Of a stretch of DNA of 64,000 bases, positions 59,201-64,000 are shown one piece after another (position 1 is the stretch's first letter; each line of letters starts with the position of its first letter). The stretch is from positions 4,898,001 to 4,962,000 of the forward strand of contig NZ_CP154261.1 of NCBI RefSeq assembly GCF_039511225.1. The letters run 5' to 3'. Source of the DNA: Sphingobacterium multivorum. GTDB lineage: Bacteria > Bacteroidota > Bacteroidia > Sphingobacteriales > Sphingobacteriaceae. Under the pieces are notes generated by a model. That model did not search any database, was not told the DNA's origin, and worked only from the letters and a program-made list of their open reading frames with translations. Both the position numbers and the translations under genes were made by a program.

Positions 59201-59353
59201 TCACAATAAAGCGGAGTGATATTTTTTTAAAGCAAGGCGGTATAAAGAACGAATATGCCAATGAAACCAACCGCCCGCTTTATATTTTAAGAAGCAACTG
59301 TCGCAGGGAAATAGGATGTGTCCATCCTTGGCCGAGCATTTGCGGCACCCCAT
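59201..59353 (-). CDS. Possible 50-residue zinc-ribbon protein overlapping structured RNA copy B
   Basis: An ATG at 59353 opens a 50-codon frame beginning MGCRKCSAKDGHILFPCDSC, i.e. CxxC-N10-CxxC, the spacing of a small zinc ribbon, then a basic aromatic tail. In copy A the corresponding frame is interrupted (TGC GAT ACT GTT instead of TGC GAC AGT TGC), so coding is conserved only in this copy. It may be a real mini-protein, or the RNA may be what matters. Confidence 0.4.
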   Translation of the reverse strand: MGCRKCSAKDGHILFPCDSCFLKYKAGGWFHWHIRSLYRLALKKYHSALL

Positions 59354-59397
59354 ATTGCGTTTTGGTTCGCTCACCCCACACGTAGGGAACAGTTGCT
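59292..59397 (-). ncRNA. Structured RNA element, copy B
   Basis: GCAACTG (59396-59390) pairs with CAGTTGC (59299-59293) to close the element. Inside are TTCCC.ACG, GGGGTGAG and TTTCCCTGCGA shared with copy A, and a local hairpin AGGATG-GACA-CATCCT. It lies just past the stop of the RuvC-like gene. Confidence 0.6.
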
Positions 59398-59404
59398 ATA
59401 CATC

Positions 59405-59854
59405 TTAATATCCCCAAACCAAAAGACCTGCATCACGCATTTCCTGATTGGTTCTTTGGGATATATTTGTAAGCATCTTAAATTCTTCGTGAGTAATCTT
59501 GCCATCGCGGCCTTTCCATCTCTTTTTCAATGGGCGAACACAGATACATTTTATATCCAAGCTTTCGCACATCTCAACGATTTTTCTACCAACCTCGTGA
59601 TTAGCTCCAGTTTTAGAGCCAATACGAGAAGCTACCCGAGCTCCTTTGGTTTCATTATGAAAGTTTGACTTCTTGATTAACCAGGAAGCTTCCACAACTA
59701 CCTCACGAATTTTTGATTTTTCTAATTTTAACAGGTCAAATAACGAAAAGAAGGAAAGCACTGATAATTCTATTCCCTTGGTGACTTTGTTATAGATGGC
59801 AACTCCGCTCTTGTCGACGTCTGGATCTATACCAATTATCAGCGCTTTCTCCAT
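59405..59854 (-). CDS. Phage RuvC-like Holliday-junction resolvase / RNase H-fold nuclease
   Basis: Counting from the ATG at 59854 the protein has 149 residues. Acidic residues of the RuvC fold are visible: Asp10 (ALIIGIDPDVDKSG), Glu55 (EVVVEASW), a glutamate in GRKIVEMCE and Asp141 (NQEMRDAGLLVWG). It probably resolves branched DNA before packaging. A TATATTTG -7 element lies at 59892-59885 on this strand. The stop abuts the RNA cluster. Confidence 0.85.
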   Translation of the reverse strand: MEKALIIGIDPDVDKSGVAIYNKVTKGIELSVLSFFSLFDLLKLEKSKIREVVVEASWLIKKSNFHNETKGARVASRIGSKTGANHEVGRKIVEMCESLDIKCICVRPLKKRWKGRDGKITHEEFKMLTNISQRTNQEMRDAGLLVWGY

Positions 59855-59983
59855 ATTCAAATATAAATATATTATTATATATTACAAATATATTAATATA
59901 AAAATTTAATTGAATTACATTAATCAAACAATAGTTTATAAAAACGAATAAATTCTTTAGTTTTAGCAATTAGCCATAATAAA

Positions 59984-60601
59984 ATGAAAAATAAATATCA
60001 AAACATCATCTTAATCTTTGCTATAGCTATTATTTCCTTTTTTGCAGGAATAGCCTTCGTAAATAACTGGTTAGTCCTTAAAAAAAAGTATCCAAAAATT
60101 GATCTCTATGAGGTTCCATTCGATGCGAATGTATGGGGAACTGTATCTGATTGGGCGATGGTAATCGTAACTTTCTTTACCGCCTATTTTCTTGTAAAGA
60201 CCTTTCTGGAACAAAAGAATGCAAATCAGCTAGCTCTAAGCAATTACAAAAAGCAAATTATGCCGCGGATCAGAGTCTCGAAACAACCATACCTTCATCC
60301 TCGTTCGGGTTTCTATTGTTTTGAACTTACTGTAGAGAAAAATGATGCAAGAAACATAACTATTGTCAATTACACCAACTTTATTCTTATGAAGGACTAT
60401 GTTCCCCTTTTTTATGCATTCGCTGGAGATTCTATAACGATTAGATGCAGAAGTATTACTGTTCCAAATTCGACAGCAGTTATGACTCAAATATTCTCAT
60501 TCACTTTCATGGATACAGACGGAAACAAATATTCGCAAAGCGTATTTGCACGAGACAGCAAAATAACATCGAATCTCCCTATCCTTGAAAAAAGTAAATA
60601 A
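59984..60601 (+). CDS. Rightward-reading membrane protein in the early region (possible moron)
   Basis: This 205-residue protein has an N-terminal membrane segment (about 7-27), a second at about 52-70 (VSDWAMVIVTFFTAYFLVKTFL), then a soluble beta-rich domain. It is the only gene reading rightward between leftward neighbours, with AT-rich flanks, a pattern typical of independently acquired lysogenic-conversion or exclusion genes. No domain is recognised. Confidence 0.6.
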   Translation: MKNKYQNIILIFAIAIISFFAGIAFVNNWLVLKKKYPKIDLYEVPFDANVWGTVSDWAMVIVTFFTAYFLVKTFLEQKNANQLALSNYKKQIMPRIRVSKQPYLHPRSGFYCFELTVEKNDARNITIVNYTNFILMKDYVPLFYAFAGDSITIRCRSITVPNSTAVMTQIFSFTFMDTDGNKYSQSVFARDSKITSNLPILEKSK

Positions 60602-60635
60602 TGTTGCCCTCTCTATTTGTGAAAGAGCAACAAAA

Positions 60636-61922
60636 TCAAACTCTCTTCTCAAATTTCCGTTGGCGCTTTTTAATCTGGTACATATTACTATTCAATATAT
60701 TTACAATTGCATCATGATGATTAGTTGCTTTGTTTTGTAATCCCCGAGATTGAAGGATTTTAAAATTAGTAAGATCCACTTCGACAGTTTCTACAGGTTT
60801 CCCTTTAATTCGTGCAGACAAGACCAAAGAGTCTTTCTTCCTATAATAACCACCAGAAAAAACACAATGATGAAAACGGTCTCCTTCTTCAACAAACTCC
60901 GAGACAGAACGGAGAGGAACGATAGTAATATCTCCAGATGCAAATACTAAGTCGAAGTATTTACTCTTTTCCTTCTCATACTTTTTCTGACTTTCTTCCA
61001 TATCTCTCTTTTTGGCCTCTAGAGCTTCGCGCCTTCTGATTTCTTCATGTTTTCTAATCGTTCTTTGATGATCCAATATTAGATTAACTGAACAAACGTA
61101 TTTAGGACTTCTAAGATCTTTTCTAAGATGAGAAAGTAAACTGAGCTGATCCAGCCACATACCTGCATCTTTTACTGTGTAATTATTACGGATAGCTATT
61201 TTAATAGAATCCCAAAAACGTTCCACGACAATTTTTTTTTCTCCCAATCTTCCACGGAGCAAACTATATTGTTTAGCTTTTATAAGAGTTTCTGCTTTAC
61301 AATCTTTAATTAATCCATAAAACATTTGATATGGGCTCAAACCATGGAAATTCTTTTTAAATCCGTTACGTTTTAAGATGGGGATAATTTTCATTTTGGG
61401 ATATACCTTAGCTGGATACAGATCATATTTACCTCTATATTTGTCCCAATTTCTAATTTCATTATACCCTGAAAATGTATCATGATACCAGGAAAGATTC
61501 CTTTGCTTTCCAAAGATGGTTGTTTTCCCGTCTTCGTTCATCCATTGTTGAGAAACTTCCCAAATATTGAAATTAGGCGCTTCTCCAGATTTGTGATAAC
61601 AGTAAATCTCAAAGTATCTATTAACCTGAAATCCCTTATGAGTGGTGATTATAGCCATCATACTTCTTTGCATGTCCTTTCTCTTTCGTGTGTCTTCTAT
61701 TGTAAGTTCACGATTACAACAAGGACATTCCAATTTTGGTACAATTTGCACTCCTTGGAAAATATGCCCACAACTCAAGCACGAAATTTTATTTGATTTG
61801 GTTCTATAACCGACATGCTTTATACAGTTTTCAAAAGCCCAATACCTTTGTTCATTAGTTAAGGCAGGAATATCGCCTGCCAACCCTATGACTTGATGAT
61901 GTAATTTAGTACGTGGTTTCAT
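60636..61922 (-). CDS. PcfJ-like protein
   Basis: This 428-residue protein has an N-terminal zinc-finger-like block (ISCLSCGHIFQG, LECPCCNREL), a helical centre and the PcfJ-like C-terminal motif (FHHCVFSGGYYRKKDSLVLSARIKGKPVETVEVDL..LQSRGLQNKAT). PcfJ-like genes occur on conjugative elements and phages of Bacteroidota and Firmicutes next to pcfK-like genes, as here (3-bp gap). Their biochemical role is unknown. Confidence 0.85.
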   Translation of the reverse strand: MKPRTKLHHQVIGLAGDIPALTNEQRYWAFENCIKHVGYRTKSNKISCLSCGHIFQGVQIVPKLECPCCNRELTIEDTRKRKDMQRSMMAIITTHKGFQVNRYFEIYCYHKSGEAPNFNIWEVSQQWMNEDGKTTIFGKQRNLSWYHDTFSGYNEIRNWDKYRGKYDLYPAKVYPKMKIIPILKRNGFKKNFHGLSPYQMFYGLIKDCKAETLIKAKQYSLLRGRLGEKKIVVERFWDSIKIAIRNNYTVKDAGMWLDQLSLLSHLRKDLRSPKYVCSVNLILDHQRTIRKHEEIRRREALEAKKRDMEESQKKYEKEKSKYFDLVFASGDITIVPLRSVSEFVEEGDRFHHCVFSGGYYRKKDSLVLSARIKGKPVETVEVDLTNFKILQSRGLQNKATNHHDAIVNILNSNMYQIKKRQRKFEKRV

Positions 61923-61925
61923 GAT

Positions 61926-62285
61926 TTAGAATAACGATGTTTGGTGAGACGAAACTTTATCTTTTTTCTTTGCTTTAGCAGCAGGCGAAGGCACGGTTGC
62001 GAGCGCAGCGGACTTTGGATCTCCTCCGGAATGATTTACGATTCCAGCAACCTTTCCCGGATCCTTTATAGAATCTTCGTCATAGTAATGGATGGCCATC
62101 TGAAAAACTTCCTCATCCGTCATCATATTAGCCCCACTCTTTTTGGCTTGGGACATGATGTAATTCATACAACCTTCAATATTCTTGTTTGGCTTTTTTA
62201 ATGTCTCAGCAAACAAATTATCTTTAGCAGCCACCTGTTGAAGGTGGCTCTCTACTGCTTTTTTTGCGTTATTTGATGCGTTCAT
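61926..62285 (-). CDS. PcfK-like / AcrIIA9-family protein
   Basis: This 119-residue protein has a helical core with CMNYIMSQAKKSGANMMTDEEVFQMAIHYYDEDSI, the diagnostic stretch of PcfK-like proteins. The same family includes the Cas9 inhibitor AcrIIA9. A basic, low-complexity tail follows (PAAKAKKKDK). It sits directly upstream of the pcfJ-like gene in one operon. Whether this member blocks Cas9 cannot be judged from sequence. Confidence 0.8.
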   Translation of the reverse strand: MNASNNAKKAVESHLQQVAAKDNLFAETLKKPNKNIEGCMNYIMSQAKKSGANMMTDEEVFQMAIHYYDEDSIKDPGKVAGIVNHSGGDPKSAALATVPSPAAKAKKKDKVSSHQTSLF

Positions 62286-62295
62286 GTGTTTAAAT

Positions 62296-62319
62296 TTTGC
62301 GTGATTAAACCTGTGTTAC
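62296..62319 (-). promoter_or_regulatory. Shared upstream motif, copy 2
   Basis: On the minus strand GTAACAC, 9 bases, CACGCAAA upstream of the PcfK-like gene, matching the element upstream of the nucleoid-associated gene. Confidence 0.45.
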
Positions 62320-62364
62320 TTTATTTGTATTTGACTTGGATACCGATTTTTTATAAAAAATCTT

Positions 62365-62916
62365 CTATTTAATAATTACCCGCACATTAAGAGGAAACCA
62401 AGTATTTGTTGATTCAGAACGGATAAACTCATTAAATTCCTTAATACGTTCCTTTAGGTTTTTGCTAGGTTCCCAATCCTCATGTGTTTCATCAGCAAAA
62501 TACTCTAGATCTATTTCTCTAAAATTCGACTCTTGACACAATACAAGTTTTAAATCCTCAACATTTAAGGCGTTGTCTTCGCAATATGAAAGAATATCAT
62601 CTAGTGAAAAAAAGTAAACATCATCATTAAATATTGCTAAAGGTGTTTCTCCATCCCATTTAACAATGGGATAACTGTCATATTTTAAGGCCCATTTTGT
62701 CTCCCTGCAGGATTGACAGTCCGAATAGGATCTAGATATTATGATATTACCGCACGAACACTTGGTATGTGTGCAATTAGACCATCTGGCCATATGTTCT
62801 GCGGCTTCTCCATCACCATAATATCGTCCATCTTTTCCCACCCAACCTTTGATATCTGTACGATAAGTGACAATTTCGTCAGAATCGTACATTAATATTT
62901 CTTTTTCGTCTTTCAT
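62365..62916 (-). CDS. Phage protein with a zinc-finger-like segment
   Basis: This is a 183-residue soluble protein. A Cys/His cluster at about 48-72 (CTHTKCSCGNIII...DCQSCRET) is placed like a small zinc ribbon. The rest is acidic. It lies 10 bp downstream of the sliding-clamp gene in one leftward early operon. Function unknown; it may be a replication accessory. Confidence 0.65.
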   Translation of the reverse strand: MKDEKEILMYDSDEIVTYRTDIKGWVGKDGRYYGDGEAAEHMARWSNCTHTKCSCGNIIISRSYSDCQSCRETKWALKYDSYPIVKWDGETPLAIFNDDVYFFSLDDILSYCEDNALNVEDLKLVLCQESNFREIDLEYFADETHEDWEPSKNLKERIKEFNEFIRSESTNTWFPLNVRVIIK

Positions 62917-62926
62917 GGCTTTGATA

Positions 62927-64000
62927 TTATGGCAAATTTAAAGGTGCAATAATCACAGTGTAATCGTCGTTGTCGTCGGGGCGTATAATTCCAGGCCGTA
63001 CATCACTCACAAGTTTGAACTTTATCGAATCAGAGTCATAGACAGAAAGGATATCAATCAAATACTTCGCATCAAATCCAATCGTTAAACTAGGTCCATT
63101 ATTGATGATGGCTATTTTCTCACTGGCGGATCTCTTATAATCATTATCCTTACAATCGATCTCCATATCATCAGCCTGAACATGCAACTTAATGTGGCGA
63201 CTTTGCGCATTGGCCATAGCCAAAAGTCGGTTCAATGTTCCCAGGAACAGAGATCTGTCAACAACTAAATAGTCGTTAAAATCCGGTGGGATTAAGGGGA
63301 CATAGTTAACGAAAACGCCAGTACCGAGCACACAATAGAAAGACGTCGTTTCTGTTTGAAAAAGAACCTTATTTTTATTGTAGATCAGCTTTATGGTATC
63401 ACCAATCAATAGTGGTTTTAGCGCTGAAATGGACTTCTTACTAACTAATAGATCGACATATTTATCCGAAGAAATGGAAGTAACAAACTCACTAACGATG
63501 TGTCCAATTGTCGAAACGAACTTAATAACCATCCCTTCAATTCTTATCAGAAGGAAACCCACCGCGGTAGATGAATCATCGGAGATAGTGTGAAAGGTTT
63601 TCTTTATGGCCTCGGTCAAAATACTTGATTTTACCTCTATAGGATCCGCGACTTCCATCTCAGGAAGTTTTGGATAATCCTTTGGATCGAAAATTGGAAA
63701 ATCGTAAACTCCTGTTGTCAAAATCAATTGTATCGAGTCACTGTTTTTTACGATAGAAACCATTGGCTCAACAGTCGATTTTAGAATGTTCAGAAGTAAC
63801 TTTCCGTCGAAAACGACTTGACCATCTTCTTCCCCTTCTACTTCCACCGACGTTACCATTATGTTCTGATAATCGCTAGATATAAGTTCTAGTTCATTCC
63901 CTCTTAAAGTGAACATAACATTTGCGATGATAGGACGAGTTGGGAACGCTATTAAAATAGATGTTACCTGCTGAAGAACTTTCTTCAGCTCATTTGTTTT
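62927..64000 (-). CDS. dnaN: Phage-encoded sliding clamp (DNA polymerase III beta-like), 5' end beyond the window
   Basis: Counting from the internal Met at 63916 there are 329 residues, but the frame stays open to 64000. Upstream codons read ELKKVLQQV..FPTRPIIANV, the conserved beginning of DnaN, so the gene starts outside the window. Three repeats of the clamp fold fit the length, with FDGKLLLNILKS, YPKLPEMEV and LTIGFDAKYLIDIL visible. It ends TVIIAPLNLP where host clamps have VIMPMRL. It should tether a replicative polymerase to phage DNA. Confidence 0.88.
   Translation of the reverse strand, partial: KTNELKKVLQQVTSILIAFPTRPIIANVMFTLRGNELELISSDYQNIMVTSVEVEGEEDGQVVFDGKLLLNILKSTVEPMVSIVKNSDSIQLILTTGVYDFPIFDPKDYPKLPEMEVADPIEVKSSILTEAIKKTFHTISDDSSTAVGFLLIRIEGMVIKFVSTIGHIVSEFVTSISSDKYVDLLVSKKSISALKPLLIGDTIKLIYNKNKVLFQTETTSFYCVLGTGVFVNYVPLIPPDFNDYLVVDRSLFLGTLNRLLAMANAQSRHIKLHVQADDMEIDCKDNDYKRSASEKIAIINNGPSLTIGFDAKYLIDILSVYDSDSIKFKLVSDVRPGIIRPDDNDDYTVIIAPLNLP

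Larger units (their letters stand above)
24454..64000. mobile_element. Siphovirus-like prophage integrated at the 3' end of ssrA (right end beyond the window)
   Basis: Gene content switches abruptly after ssrA from housekeeping genes to an integrase, lysis, tail, head, terminase and replication genes that run to the right edge. A tape-measure gene preceded by frameshifted chaperones, with no contractile sheath gene seen, indicates a long non-contractile tail. All structural genes read leftward. attL should lie at the tmRNA 3' end. I found no second copy of that end inside the window, so attR is outside it. Confidence 0.93.

Noticed and set aside
59318..59668. 116-codon plus-strand frame
   Set aside because: It is antisense to the RuvC-like gene and the structured RNA; no family resemblance.
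29100..59900. AT-rich recurring motifs as a CRISPR array
   Set aside because: The copies are kilobases apart, sit before genes and contain promoter boxes; no regular repeat-spacer array exists anywhere in the window.

Overview
The window is from a Bacteroidota chromosome, most likely Sphingobacteriaceae (Sphingobacterium-like). Three things in the sequence point there: promoters of the TTG-N19/20-TAnnTTTG type, weak Shine-Dalgarno use with short intrinsic terminators, and family content such as DUF1543, GIN-domain and PcfJ/PcfK-like proteins and a GEENYALAA tmRNA tag. The genus is inferred from family resemblance, not from any search.

Positions 1-24453 are ordinary chromosome. They hold tRNA-Ser(UGA), a membrane-anchored winged-helix regulator, an ExbD/TolR protein, a group III truncated haemoglobin, a fatty-acid hydroxylase-family protein, a GIN-domain surface protein, class II fructose-bisphosphate aldolase, an ArsC/Spx-like protein, M1 and M3 metallopeptidases, an Rrf2 regulator paired with an NAD(P)-binding protein, an APC amino-acid permease, a class A beta-lactamase-like protein, an LEA-like lipoprotein, FolD, LepA, a CDF metal exporter, a PLP aminotransferase and tmRNA (ssrA). 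Most are single genes or gene pairs bounded by clear hairpin terminators.

From the 3' end of ssrA (24453) to the right edge the window is a siphovirus-like prophage integrated at tmRNA. Its right end lies outside the window. The integrase reads rightward next to attL. Nearly all other genes read leftward. Listed in transcription order from the right edge they are: sliding clamp, a zinc-finger protein, PcfK-like/AcrIIA9-like and PcfJ-like proteins, a RuvC-like resolvase, an RNA gene cluster, a NdpA-like nucleoid protein, terminase small and large, portal, MuF-type head protein with a toxin-like C-terminus, scaffold, capsid, neck genes, frameshifted tail chaperones, tape measure, tail tip, a 2355-residue tail fibre, a probable tail-tube gene, then the lysis genes (amidase, holin, one-gene spanin).

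The most unusual part is 58507-59397, an RNA-rich leftward cluster. It contains a normal tRNA-Phe, a 92-nt tRNA-like RNA whose anticodon arm seems replaced by an extended hairpin, two diverged copies of a structured element whose 7-bp closing helix differs in sequence yet stays perfectly paired, and a ~170-nt folded RNA with a tRNA-Tyr-like anticodon hairpin. Other points of note are a CotH-kinase-like domain inside the tail fibre, a CdiA-CT-like C-terminus on the MuF head protein, a T7 slippery site in the tail chaperone gene, a repeated phage promoter/operator element with constant 22-bp geometry, and a possible short antisense RNA between head genes.
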